DNA of 64,000 nt from Streptomyces endophytica. Lineage in GTDB: Bacteria > Actinomycetota > Actinomycetes > Streptomycetales > Streptomycetaceae. The stretch is from positions 4,526,001-4,590,000 of the forward strand of contig NZ_CP110636.1 in assembly GCF_026153355.1 (NCBI RefSeq), read 5' to 3'. Below, one piece after another: positions 1-8,497 of the stretch. The notes beneath the pieces are model-generated. The model saw only the letters and a program-made list of their open reading frames with translations, ran no database searches and was not told the origin of the DNA. The first letter of the stretch is position 1; the number at the start of each line of letters is the position of its first letter. The position numbers and the translations under genes are program-made.

Positions 1-1
1 C

Positions 2-1732
2 CGGCCGGGGCGGGGGTCTGAAGATCCCGCCGGCCAGGTTGCCTATCTCGAGCAGGAGATCGCCGTCCTGCGACGCAAGCTCGCCGACTCTCCGCGTCAC
101 ACGAGGATTCTCGAAGAGCGGATCGTCGAGCTGCAGACCAACCTGGCCGGCGTCTCGGCGCAGAACGAGCGTCTCGCCAATACGCTCCGCGAGGCCCGCG
201 ACCAGATCGTCGCCCTCAAGGAAGAGGTCGACCGGCTCGCACAGCCGCCGGCCGGTTTCGGTGTCTTCCTGCAGGCGAACGACGACGGCACGGTCGACAT
301 TTTCACCGGAGGCAGAAAACTCCGGGTCAATGTCAGCCCGAGTGTGGAGACCGAGGACCTCCGGCGCGGCCAAGAGGTCATGCTCAACGAAGCGCTCAAT
401 GTGGTCGAGGCCATGGAGTTCGAGAGCGCCGGCGACATCGTCACCCTCAAGGAGATCCTTGAGGACGGCGTGCGCGCCCTGGTCATCGGGCACACCGACG
501 AGGAGCGGGTGGTGAGGCTCGCCGAGCCGCTGCTGGACACCACCATCCGCCCCGGCGACGCCCTGCTTCTCGAACCGCGCTCCGGCTACGTCTACGAAGT
601 CATCCCGAAGAGCGAGGTCGAGGAACTCGTCCTCGAAGAGGTCCCGGACATCGACTACACCAAGATCGGCGGTCTGGGCGGCCAGATCGAGCTGATCCGG
701 GACGCGGTCGAGCTTCCGTACCTCTACCCCGACCTCTTCAAGGAGCACGAACTCCGCCCGCCCAAGGGCGTTTTGCTCTACGGCCCGCCCGGCTGCGGCA
801 AGACGCTCATCGCCAAGGCGGTCGCCAACTCCCTTGCCAAGAAGGTCGCCGAGGTGACCGGGCAGCCCGCGGGGAAGAGCTTCTTCCTCAACATCAAGGG
901 CCCCGAGCTGCTCAACAAGTACGTCGGTGAGACCGAGCGGCACATCCGGCTGGTCTTCCAGCGGGCCCGGGAGAAGGCGAGCGAGGGCACGCCCGTCATC
1001 GTCTTCTTCGACGAGATGGACTCGCTCTTCCGCACCCGCGGCTCCGGCGTCAGCTCGGACGTGGAGAACACCATCGTCCCCCAGCTGCTCTCGGAGATCG
1101 ACGGTGTCGAGGGCCTGGAGAACGTGATCGTGATCGGTGCCTCCAACCGGGAGGACATGATCGACCCGGCGATTCTGCGGCCCGGCCGTCTCGACGTGAA
1201 AATCAAGATCGAGCGCCCGGACGCGGAAGCCGCCAAGGACATCTTCTCGAAGTACCTCACGGAAAACCTCCCGCTGCACTCCGACGACCTCGCCGAGCAC
1301 GGCGACTCGCGCAAGGCCGCGGTCAGCGGGATGATCCAGTCGGTCGTCGAGCAGATGTACGCGGAATCCGAGGAAAACCGCTTCCTGGAGGTCACCTATG
1401 CCAATGGTGACAAGGAAGTCCTCTACTTCAAGGACTTCAACTCCGGTGCGATGATCGAAAACATCGTAGGACGAGCAAAGAAGATGGCCATCAAGGCCTT
1501 CCTCGAACACAATCAGAAGGGTCTGCGGGTCTCCCACCTCCTCCAGGCTTGCGTGGACGAGTTCAAGGAGAACGAGGACCTGCCCAACACCACGAACCCG
1601 GACGACTGGGCCCGGATCTCCGGAAAGAAGGGCGAGCGGATCGTATACATCCGCACTCTGGTCACCGGAAAACAAGGCGCCGACACCGGTCGCTCGATCG
1701 ACACGGTGGCGAATACCGGCCAATACCTGTAA
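2..1732 (+). CDS. arc: Proteasome-associated AAA ATPase ARC/Mpa (5' partial)
   Basis: Hexameric ATPase that recognises pupylated proteins through an N-terminal coiled coil, unfolds them and feeds them to the 20S core. The frame is open from base 2, so the start lies outside; 576 residues are visible, close to the family's usual ~590. Order: coiled coil (about residues 10–75), OB folds, then the AAA domain with Walker A GPPGCGKT (about 261–268), Walker B VIVFFDEMD (about 332–340) and an arginine-finger region ILRPGRLD. The protein ends in GQYL, the penultimate-tyrosine motif used to dock on the proteasome α-ring. It heads the dop–pup–prcBA locus on the same strand. Identity is very secure; only the first dozen or so residues are missing. 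Confidence 0.97.
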   Translation, partial: RPGRGSEDPAGQVAYLEQEIAVLRRKLADSPRHTRILEERIVELQTNLAGVSAQNERLANTLREARDQIVALKEEVDRLAQPPAGFGVFLQANDDGTVDIFTGGRKLRVNVSPSVETEDLRRGQEVMLNEALNVVEAMEFESAGDIVTLKEILEDGVRALVIGHTDEERVVRLAEPLLDTTIRPGDALLLEPRSGYVYEVIPKSEVEELVLEEVPDIDYTKIGGLGGQIELIRDAVELPYLYPDLFKEHELRPPKGVLLYGPPGCGKTLIAKAVANSLAKKVAEVTGQPAGKSFFLNIKGPELLNKYVGETERHIRLVFQRAREKASEGTPVIVFFDEMDSLFRTRGSGVSSDVENTIVPQLLSEIDGVEGLENVIVIGASNREDMIDPAILRPGRLDVKIKIERPDAEAAKDIFSKYLTENLPLHSDDLAEHGDSRKAAVSGMIQSVVEQMYAESEENRFLEVTYANGDKEVLYFKDFNSGAMIENIVGRAKKMAIKAFLEHNQKGLRVSHLLQACVDEFKENEDLPNTTNPDDWARISGKKGERIVYIRTLVTGKQGADTGRSIDTVANTGQYL

Positions 1733-1741
1733 CACCGCTCG

Positions 1742-1779
1742 CCGGCTGCGGATGTCCTGCACGGGGCGTCCGCAGCCGG
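1742..1779 (+). terminator. Hairpin after arc
   Basis: An 11-bp perfect inverted repeat (1742–1752 with 1769–1779, 16-nt loop) starts nine bases after the arc stop. There is no U-tract, as is common in Streptomyces. It probably limits read-through into dop, which has its own 270-bp upstream region. Confidence 0.55.
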
Positions 1780-1897
1780 ACGCATTTCCGGGGACGCCGC
1801 AGCCGCCCCATTTCAGAGCGATGGACCAGGGAAAACCGGACTGGAGCAATGACTGTAATGATCTCCCCAGCGCCGCAAAGGCGTTCTAGGCTCTTCG

Positions 1898-1959
1898 GTA
1901 CCGCTGCGTCACGCTGTGCGGGCGTGGGGCACGCACGCGGAACGGAAGCGCAGCGGTAC
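1898..1959 (+). repeat. Long-loop inverted repeat upstream of dop
   Basis: Perfect 11-bp arms (GTACCGCTGCG at 1898–1908, its complement at 1949–1959) enclose a GC-rich 40-nt loop that can itself fold. It ends about 47 bases before the dop start and could be a structured leader or an operator. The function is unknown. Confidence 0.35.
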
Positions 1960-2006
1960 TTGAGCGCCGACCCCATCCGGGGGCGCCGCCGGGCAAGGAG
2001 GGCCGC

Positions 2007-3518
2007 ATGACCGTACGGCGAGTAATGGGAATCGAGACGGAGTACGGGATCTCCGTCCCCGGCCACCCGAACGCCAATGCCATGCTCACCTCATCCCAGG
2101 TCGTCAACGCCTACGCGGCCGCGATGCACCGGGCACGCCGTGCCCGCTGGGATTTCGAGGAGGAGAACCCGCTGCGGGACGCCCGCGGCTTCGACCTCGC
2201 ACGTGAGAACGCCGACGCCAGCCAGCTCACGGACGAGGACATCGGCCTGGCCAATGTGATCCTCACGAACGGTGCCAGGCTCTACGTCGACCACGCGCAC
2301 CCCGAATACAGTGCCCCCGAGGTCACCAACCCCCGCGACGCCGTCCTGTGGGACAAGGCCGGCGAACGGATCATGGCCGAGGCCGCCGAGCGGGCCGCCC
2401 AGGTACCCGGCGCCCAGCCCATCCACCTCTACAAGAACAACACCGACAACAAGGGCGCCTCCTACGGCACGCACGAGAACTACCTGATGAAACGGGAGAC
2501 CCCGTTCTCGGACATCGTGCGCCACCTGACCCCGTTCTTCGTCTCCCGCCAGGTCGTCACCGGCGCCGGACGGGTCGGTATCGGCCAGGACGGCCACGAG
2601 CACGGCTTCCAGCTCAGCCAGCGCGCCGACTACTTCGAGGTGGAGGTCGGCCTGGAGACGACCCTCAAGCGACCCATCATCAACACCCGCGACGAGCCGC
2701 ACGCCGACGCCGAGAAGTACCGCCGGCTGCACGTGATCATCGGCGACGCGAACCTCTCCGAGATCTCGACGTACCTCAAGCTGGGCACCACCTCGCTCGT
2801 CCTGTCCATGATCGAGGACGGCTTCATCGCCGTCGACCTGGCCGTCGAGCAGCCCGTCCGCACCCTCCACCAGGTCTCGCACGACCCCACACTGCAGCGC
2901 CTGATCACCCTCCGCAGCGGCCGCACGCTCACCGCCGTCCAGCTCCAGATGGAGTACTTCGAGCTGGCCCGCAAATACGTGGAGGACCGTTACGGAGCGG
3001 ACGCGGACGAGCAGACCAAGGACGTCCTGACCAGGTGGGAGGACGTGCTGGGCCGGCTGGAGAACGACCCCATGAGCCTCTCGGGCGAGCTGGACTGGGT
3101 GGCCAAGCGGGAGCTCATGGAGGGCTACCGCCGCCGCGACGGCCTGGACTGGGACGCCGCCCGGCTGCACCTCATCGACCTGCAGTACGCCGACGTGCGG
3201 CCCGAGAAGGGCCTGTACAACCGTCTGGCGGCCCGCGGCAAGATGAAGCGCCTCCTGGACGAGCCCGAGGTCCAGCGGGCCCAGCAGAAGCCGCCGGAGG
3301 ACACCAGGGCCTACTTCCGGGGCCGCTGCCTGGACCAGTACGCCGACGACGTCGCGGCCGCCTCGTGGGATTCGGTCATCTTCGACCTCCCCGGCCGCGA
3401 CTCCCTGCAACGGGTCCCCACCCTGGAGCCGCTGCGTGGCACCCGTAAGCACGTCAAGGAGCTGCTCGACCGCTGCCGGACCGCGGAGGAGCTGGTGAGG
3501 ACGCTGTCCGGCCGCTGA
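2007..3518 (+). CDS. dop: Depupylase/deamidase Dop
   Basis: Carboxylate-amine/glutamine-synthetase-fold enzyme that removes Pup from target lysines and deamidates Pup-Gln forms. It has 503 residues, the usual size. The N-terminal MGIETEYGI motif carries the ATP/Mg-binding glutamate (Glu10). Asp95, in LYVDHAHPEYS, aligns with the catalytic Asp of mycobacterial Dop. The Dop-specific insertion near residues 40–75 separates it from the paralogue PafA in this window. The ATG has a strong AAGGAGG about 7 nt upstream. It lies between arc and pup on the same strand. Because the Pup encoded here already ends in Glu, depupylation is probably its main role (inference). Confidence 0.96.
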   Translation: MTVRRVMGIETEYGISVPGHPNANAMLTSSQVVNAYAAAMHRARRARWDFEEENPLRDARGFDLARENADASQLTDEDIGLANVILTNGARLYVDHAHPEYSAPEVTNPRDAVLWDKAGERIMAEAAERAAQVPGAQPIHLYKNNTDNKGASYGTHENYLMKRETPFSDIVRHLTPFFVSRQVVTGAGRVGIGQDGHEHGFQLSQRADYFEVEVGLETTLKRPIINTRDEPHADAEKYRRLHVIIGDANLSEISTYLKLGTTSLVLSMIEDGFIAVDLAVEQPVRTLHQVSHDPTLQRLITLRSGRTLTAVQLQMEYFELARKYVEDRYGADADEQTKDVLTRWEDVLGRLENDPMSLSGELDWVAKRELMEGYRRRDGLDWDAARLHLIDLQYADVRPEKGLYNRLAARGKMKRLLDEPEVQRAQQKPPEDTRAYFRGRCLDQYADDVAAASWDSVIFDLPGRDSLQRVPTLEPLRGTRKHVKELLDRCRTAEELVRTLSGR

Positions 3519-3640
3519 GGAACGGCAGGTGCACGACAGAATCCGCGGCGATCGCCGGCCGATTCACGGCTGAAATCGTCGCGGTACGGGAATCATCGAG
3601 GTGACCACCGGGCGTTGCAGCAACAGCAGGGCCGATGTCG

Positions 3641-3658
3641 GACCCTGCTTGTAGGGTC
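3641..3658 (+). promoter_or_regulatory. Palindrome overlapping a possible pup −10 box
   Basis: GACCCT-N6-AGGGTC overlaps a −10-like TAGGGT (3652–3657), about 50 bases upstream of the pup ATG. No convincing −35 box is visible. It may be a promoter/operator or simply a short hairpin. Confidence 0.35.
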
Positions 3659-3707
3659 GGATCTTGAAGGTCACATCGAGCGGGGCAAACCGAGCGGGGT
3701 GAGGGAT

Positions 3708-3926
3708 ATGGCGACCAAGGACAGCGGCGGCGGACAGGCCAAGGCCACCCGTTCCACCGAGGAGGTCGAGGAGCAGGCGCAGGACGCGCAGGTCTCCGAG
3801 GACCTCAAGGAACGGCAGGAGAAGCTGAGCGACGACGTGGACTCCGTCCTGGACGAGATCGACGACGTCCTTGAAGAGAATGCTGAGGACTTCGTGCGTT
3901 CCTTCGTGCAAAAGGGCGGAGAGTAG
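3708..3926 (+). CDS. pup: Prokaryotic ubiquitin-like protein Pup
   Basis: Small, mostly disordered protein tag, 72 residues, attached by PafA through its C-terminal glutamate to substrate lysines. The ATG at 3708 gives the conserved start MATKDSGGGQ and follows GAGGG. The helical ARC-binding segment (SDDVDSVLDEIDDVLEENAE) and the C-terminal FVRSFVQKGGE are typical. The last codon is GAG, so the protein is made in the ligation-ready GGE form instead of the GGQ form that Dop must deamidate in mycobacteria. An upstream in-frame start at 3615 would add non-conserved residues and has no ribosome-binding site. Confidence 0.97.
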   Translation: MATKDSGGGQAKATRSTEEVEEQAQDAQVSEDLKERQEKLSDDVDSVLDEIDDVLEENAEDFVRSFVQKGGE

Positions 3927-3973
3927 ACCACCTTAGCCTTCGCATCGAAGGTGGTGGGGTGGGTGAGCGACGG

Positions 3974-4244
3974 ATGAACAGCGTGCGAAGCGCTGCGCGC
4001 GGTGCGGCACGGCCGTACCGCGCGCACGCTTCGCCCCGGTCCCGGACCGCGGCAGAACGATCAGCATGTGGATCACGCCCACCAGGCGGGTAAGGTCCGG
4101 GACGTACCGTGCATCAACTGCAACTCGGCACTCGGCAAGTTGAGGGATGACCCGGGCGCACTCCGCAGGGCCATCGCATATCCGGAAGGAAACGTGTGGA
4201 AGCCAATACTCGAAGCACCGGGCGTCTACCAGCTGCCTTCCTGA
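3974..4244 (+). pseudogene. Decayed endonuclease VII-like HNH gene
   Basis: The last 80 codons (frame of 4002) encode DQHVDHAHQAGKVRDVPCIN, then CNSALG, DDPGALRRAIAYPEG and a QLPS end, which match recombination endonuclease VII (His-Me/HNH) domains. The usual N-terminal zinc-binding CxxC appears only in another frame (RCARCG, 3991–4008), and a plausible ATG at 3974 is in the third frame. The piece is also much shorter than intact family members. I read it as a frameshifted, shortened remnant. Its 3' end overlaps the first 49 bases of prcB and contains the prcB ribosome-binding site, which may explain why that part is preserved. Confidence 0.6.
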
Positions 4245-5041
4245 CGCCTGGATCCTCGTCGTTCATGGACTTTCTCGGTGCGCACGCACCCGATCTGCTG
4301 CCGGGCAACCGCCCGTTGCCGCCGGTGCAGGGGGCCATCGAGGCGCCGCACGGCACGACGATCGTGGCGGCGACGTTCCCCGGGGGAGTGGTGCTGGCCG
4401 GCGACCGGCGGGCGACGATGGGCAATGTCATTGCGCAGCGTGATATCGAGAAGGTATTCCCGGCCGACGAATACAGCGCGGTCGGTATCGCCGGCACCGC
4501 CGGTCTCGCCGTCGAAATGGTCAAGCTGTTCCAGCTGGAGCTGGAGCACTTCGAAAAGGTCGAAGGCGCCCAACTCTCCCTGGAGGGCAAGGCGAACCGC
4601 CTCTCGACGATGATCCGCAGCAATCTCGGCATGGCGATGCAGGGGCTGGCCGTGGTGCCGCTCTTCGCCGGTTACGACCTCGACCGCGAGAAGGGCCGGA
4701 TCTTCTCGTACGACGTCACCGGCGGTCGCTCCGAGGAGCAGGGCTTCGCCGCGACCGGCTCCGGCTCGGTCTTCGCGCGCAGCGCGCTCAAGAAGCTCTT
4801 CCAGGAGGACTTCACGGAGAGTCAGGCCGCCACCGCGGTCGTCCAGGCCCTGTACGACGCGGCGGACGACGACTCGGCGACCGGTGGGCCCGACATGGCG
4901 CGACGGATCTACCCGATCGTCACGGTGATCACCGACGAGGGCTTCCGGAAGCTGGCCGACGGGGAGGTCGCGGACATCGCCCGTGCCATTCACGAGCGCC
5001 GCCTCGACCAGCCCGACGGCCCGCGGGCCGCGCTGCTCTGA
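4196..5041 (+). CDS. prcB: 20S proteasome β subunit
   Basis: Catalytic subunit of the 20S core, an N-terminal-nucleophile threonine protease. It has 281 residues from a GTG start with GGAAGGA 6 nt upstream. The propeptide ends at HG|TT, so processing before Thr54 exposes the active-site threonine (mature N-terminus TTIVAATF). Lys-containing and GSGS-type motifs around 175–190 fit the fold. prcA follows 63 nt downstream, so the two are surely cotranscribed. The start overlaps the decayed endonuclease VII-like gene. Confidence 0.97.
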   Translation: MEANTRSTGRLPAAFLTPGSSSFMDFLGAHAPDLLPGNRPLPPVQGAIEAPHGTTIVAATFPGGVVLAGDRRATMGNVIAQRDIEKVFPADEYSAVGIAGTAGLAVEMVKLFQLELEHFEKVEGAQLSLEGKANRLSTMIRSNLGMAMQGLAVVPLFAGYDLDREKGRIFSYDVTGGRSEEQGFAATGSGSVFARSALKKLFQEDFTESQAATAVVQALYDAADDDSATGGPDMARRIYPIVTVITDEGFRKLADGEVADIARAIHERRLDQPDGPRAALL

Positions 5042-5104
5042 CGGGACGGACGTTCCGCAATGCCGCCACTGAGAGAGCTTTTGACAGGAAGGGACGGATA
5101 GCCG

Positions 5105-5983
5105 GTGTCGACGCCGTTCTATGTCTCACCCCAGCAGGCCATGGCCGACCGCGCCGAATACGCCCGCAAGGGCATTGCGCGCGGCCGCAGCGTCGTGGTG
5201 CTGCAGTACACCGACGGCGTGGTTTTCGTCGCCGAGAATCCCTCCCGGGCCCTGCACAAGGTCAGCGAGATCTATGACCGGATCGCCTTTGCGGCGGTCG
5301 GGAAATACAACGAGTTCGAGAATCTGCGGATCGGCGGCGTGCGCTATGCCGATCTGCGGGGTTACACCTACGACCGCGAGGACGTGACCGCGCGCGGCCT
5401 CGCCAATGTCTATGCCCAGACGCTCGGCACGATTTTCTCCAGCGCCGCCGAGAAGCCGTACGAGGTCGAGCTGATCGTCGCCGAGGTGGGCAGTGCCCCC
5501 GAGGAGGACCAGATCTACCGGCTGCCGCACGACGGCTCGATCGTCGACGAGCACGGCTCGGTGGCGGTCGGCGGCAACGCGGACCAGATCAGCAGCTATC
5601 TGGACCAGCGGCACCGCGACGGCATGACGCTGTCGGAGGCGCTGAAGCTGGCCGTGGAGTCCCTGTCGCGGGACAACAACGGCGGCGAGCGCCGGCTGAC
5701 CGCGGAGCAGCTGGAGGTGGCGACGCTGGACCGTACGCGGCCGCAGCAGCGCAAGTTCAAGCGGATCCTGGGCCGCCAGTTGTCCCGCCTCCTGGAGGAG
5801 GGCGGGCCGGAGGGTGCCGAGGAGCCGGCGGCGGAGGCGGACGCCGGTGCCGGGGAGTCCGGGGCCACCGCGGAGGGCGCCGGCGGCAAGGGCACCAAGG
5901 GCGGCGGCGCCACGGACAAGGACGTCAAGGACGTCAAGAACGTCAAGGGCAAGGACGGTCCGGACGGCGAACCGCTGCTGTAA
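5105..5983 (+). CDS. prcA: 20S proteasome α subunit with a long tail
   Basis: Forms the outer gating rings that bind ARC. It has 292 residues from a GTG preceded by AGGAAGG. The N-terminal gate peptide STPFYVSPQQAM is well conserved. The core ends near residue 235. It is followed by a low-complexity tail of about 55 residues, first Glu/Ala/Gly-rich and then Lys/Asp/Gly-rich (repeated KDVK), making the protein somewhat longer than the ~250–260 residues typical of the family. The tail holds several lysines that could be pupylation sites (inference). Confidence 0.96.
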   Translation: MSTPFYVSPQQAMADRAEYARKGIARGRSVVVLQYTDGVVFVAENPSRALHKVSEIYDRIAFAAVGKYNEFENLRIGGVRYADLRGYTYDREDVTARGLANVYAQTLGTIFSSAAEKPYEVELIVAEVGSAPEEDQIYRLPHDGSIVDEHGSVAVGGNADQISSYLDQRHRDGMTLSEALKLAVESLSRDNNGGERRLTAEQLEVATLDRTRPQQRKFKRILGRQLSRLLEEGGPEGAEEPAAEADAGAGESGATAEGAGGKGTKGGGATDKDVKDVKNVKGKDGPDGEPLL

Positions 5984-6027
5984 GGACGGTTTCCGGGCGG
6001 CTGCCCGGTGTGCGCGCCCCGGTTGGG

Positions 6028-7103
6028 TCACTCCCCGCCGGGGCGCGCCGCGTTTCCGGCGTCGGCCGGCGGCGGGGCGGTGGAGCCGCGGGGGACCAGT
6101 TCGACCGGCAGCGTGGGTTCCTGCGTGGGGCGGCCGTCGAGCACGGCCATCAGGGCGCGCATCCCGGCCTCGCCGAACTCCTCGGCGGGCAGTCGTACGG
6201 TGGTCAGCTCGGGTTCCACGGCGACCGCGAGGGCGAGGTCGTCGAAGCCGGTCACCGAGACGTCCTCGGGGACGCGCAGGCCGAGGCGGCGGACGGCCTT
6301 GCAGGCGCCGGCGGCGATGATGTCGTCGTCGCAGAGCAGGGCGGTGGGGCGGGGGCCGGGGCCGGTCAGCGCGGCGTGTGCGGCCCGCAGGCCGGCGTCG
6401 ACGCCGAGGGCGGCGGGCTGTCGGCGCAGCAGTGTGCCGGGGACCGCGTCGAGGGCCTCGGTGACGGCCCGGGCGCGTACCTCGAAGGTCCAGGAGCGGA
6501 CGTCGGCGGCGAGGTGGGTGATGCGGCGGTGCCCGAGTGCGGTCAGATGGCCGGTCAACTGCCGTGCGCCGGCGGCGATGTCGAGGTTGACGGTGGCGGT
6601 CGCGCGCGCGTCGTCGGGGTCGCTGTCGAGCATCACCAGGGGGAGGTCGGCGGCGCGCAGGGCGGTGAGGGCCTCGGCGGCCATGGAGGAGGCGATCACT
6701 CCGTCGAGGGTGGCGGCCGCGGAGTCGAAGGGGTCGCGGGCGGGGCCGATGCCCTCGGGGGAGGGGTAGAGGACGACGCCGAAGCCGTGGTCGGCGGCGA
6801 TCCGGGCGGCCCCGGTGTAGACCCGGGCGAAGAATTCGGTGGTGAGGGCGGGGACGACGAGGAGCACGGTGCGGGTGCGGCCCATGCGGAGGCTGCGGGC
6901 GGCGAGGTTGGGGCGGTAGCCCAGTTCGCGGGCGGCCGCGCGGACCGCCTCGGCCTTCCCGGGGAGACCCGGCCGCGCCATTTGTCACCGAGGACGAGCG
7001 AGACGGCGGCCTGGGAGACGCCGGCGGCCCGGGCCACATCGCGGCTGGTGGTGCGGGCGGCGGCCGGGCGCCGGCCGGGGGTCGTGGCCTTCTGGCTGGT
7101 CAC
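6028..7103 (-). CDS. LacI-family regulator (frameshifted)
   Basis: Transcriptional repressor. The N-terminal HTH (TSRDVARAAGVSQAAVSLVL, about residues 18–37) lies in the frame starting with GTG at 7103. The hinge and sugar-binding core (YRPNLAARSLRMG onwards) lie in a second frame ending at 6028. The frames meet near 6958–6970 within a C/G run, and the total length of 3n+2 fits loss of one base. A restored protein would be about 358 residues, normal for LacI. It is divergent from the MFS gene at 7229, which it probably controls. I favour a sequencing deletion over a true null. Confidence 0.85.
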
Positions 7104-7161
7104 GGGGTGCTTCGCTCCTCACTCGGGCCGCTGCGGGGTGGACCGCGGGTTGCCGCCATGG

Positions 7162-7188
7162 TACGTATGACGGTGGAAGTTATACGTA
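7162..7188. promoter_or_regulatory. Candidate paired operators (TACGTA ×2)
   Basis: Two TACGTA palindromes (7162–7167 and 7183–7188) lie 21 bp apart, two helical turns, in the 125-bp gap between the divergent LacI and MFS genes. The second sits in GTTATACGTAAC. This spacing suits a LacI-type regulator binding on one face of the helix. Confidence 0.45.
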
Positions 7189-7228
7189 ACACGGCTGTCC
7201 GGGCCGGACCGGACAGGAAGGGGCGGGA

Positions 7229-8488
7229 ATGGCCGCGGGGTATGCGGAGCTGCTGAGGACCCGGCATGCGGCCCGGCTGCTGGCCGGGACGCTGATCGGC
7301 CGGCTGCCGAACGCCACCGCCGCGCTGGCGGTGGTGCTGTTCGCACGGGCCGAGGGCGGCAGCTACGCCCTGGCCGGCGCGCTCTCGGCGGTCTACGGCG
7401 TGTGCAACGCGATCGGCCAGCCGCTGCTCGGCCGGGCCGTGGACGTCTACGGGCAGCCGCGGGTGATGCTGCCCGCGTCGGTGCTCTCCGCCCTCGGCAT
7501 GGCGCTGCTGGCGGCCGTCGGCCTGGACGTGCTGTGGCTCGCCTACGCGGCCATGGTGATCGCCGGTTTCTTCACGCCCCCTCTGGAGGGCGGCCTGCGG
7601 GCGCTGTGGCCGGGCGTCCTCCAGCGCGCGGACCGGGTGCACGCCGCCTACGCGCTGGACGCGGTGGCGCAGGAAGTCATGTTCGCGGTGGGTCCGTTGC
7701 TGGTGACGCTGTGCGTGGCGGCGTGGTCGGCGGGGGCCGCACTGCTGGTCATCAATGCGATGGGGGTGCTCGGCGCGCTCTCGGTCGTCGTCTCGGCGCC
7801 GTCCCGGCAGTGGCGCAGCGGGCCCCGCGAGGCGCACTGGCTGGGCGCCCTGCGATCGGCCGGGATGCTGGTGCTGATCGGGGCGTTCTTCTTCGTGGGC
7901 CTGGCGCTGGGGTCGATCGCGGTCGCGGCGGTGGCGTACGCGGACGAGCACGGCGGCGGGATGGTCTCCAGCTATCTGCTCTCCGCGCTGGGCGCCGGGG
8001 CGCTGGCCGGCGGGCTGGTCTACGGGGCGCGGGACTGGCCGGGGCACCCGGAGAACCGGCTGCGGCTGCTGATCGGCCTGCTGGCGCTGGGGTATCTGCC
8101 GCTGGTCCTGGTCCCCGGCGTGGCCGGGATGACCGCACTGACCGGTGTCGCCGGGGTGTTCCTGGCGCCGGCGCTGGCCTGTGCGTTCGTGGTGGTGGAC
8201 CGGCATGCGCCCAAGGGCACGGTCACGGAGGCGTTTTCGTGGCTGGTGACGACGTTCGGGGTGGGTTCGGCGGTGGGCGCGTCGGTGGCGGGCCCGGCCG
8301 TGGAGGGCGGTGGCGCGCGGGCCGGCTTCGCGGTGGCCGGGGCGGGCGGACTCGCCGCGCTGCTCGTCCTTTTGTCGACGAAGCGATTTCTCGGGGAGCC
8401 CGAGCGGCGTACGGCGGGTGCGGCCCCGGCGGAAAATGATCGAAACGGGGCCGCCGAACCCGGTTTCAGAGCAGGCCATCAGGCGTAA
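7229..8488 (+). CDS. MFS transporter
   Basis: Major facilitator, 419 residues with about 12 hydrophobic segments and an inner R-x-x-x-G-R signature after segment 2 (LLGRAVDVYGQPR). The ATG follows GGAAGGGG. It is probably an exporter of small molecules; the substrate cannot be read from the sequence. It is divergent from the LacI-type regulator and ends nine bases before pafA, so pafA may be partly cotranscribed with it. The pair is interposed between prcA and pafA. Confidence 0.85.
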   Translation: MAAGYAELLRTRHAARLLAGTLIGRLPNATAALAVVLFARAEGGSYALAGALSAVYGVCNAIGQPLLGRAVDVYGQPRVMLPASVLSALGMALLAAVGLDVLWLAYAAMVIAGFFTPPLEGGLRALWPGVLQRADRVHAAYALDAVAQEVMFAVGPLLVTLCVAAWSAGAALLVINAMGVLGALSVVVSAPSRQWRSGPREAHWLGALRSAGMLVLIGAFFFVGLALGSIAVAAVAYADEHGGGMVSSYLLSALGAGALAGGLVYGARDWPGHPENRLRLLIGLLALGYLPLVLVPGVAGMTALTGVAGVFLAPALACAFVVVDRHAPKGTVTEAFSWLVTTFGVGSAVGASVAGPAVEGGGARAGFAVAGAGGLAALLVLLSTKRFLGEPERRTAGAAPAENDRNGAAEPGFRAGHQA

Positions 8489-8497
8489 TGTTCAGTC

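Noticed and set aside
3615..3707. Longer Pup starting at 3615
   Set aside because: Adds non-conserved residues and overlaps the probable promoter; MATKDSGGG is the conserved start.
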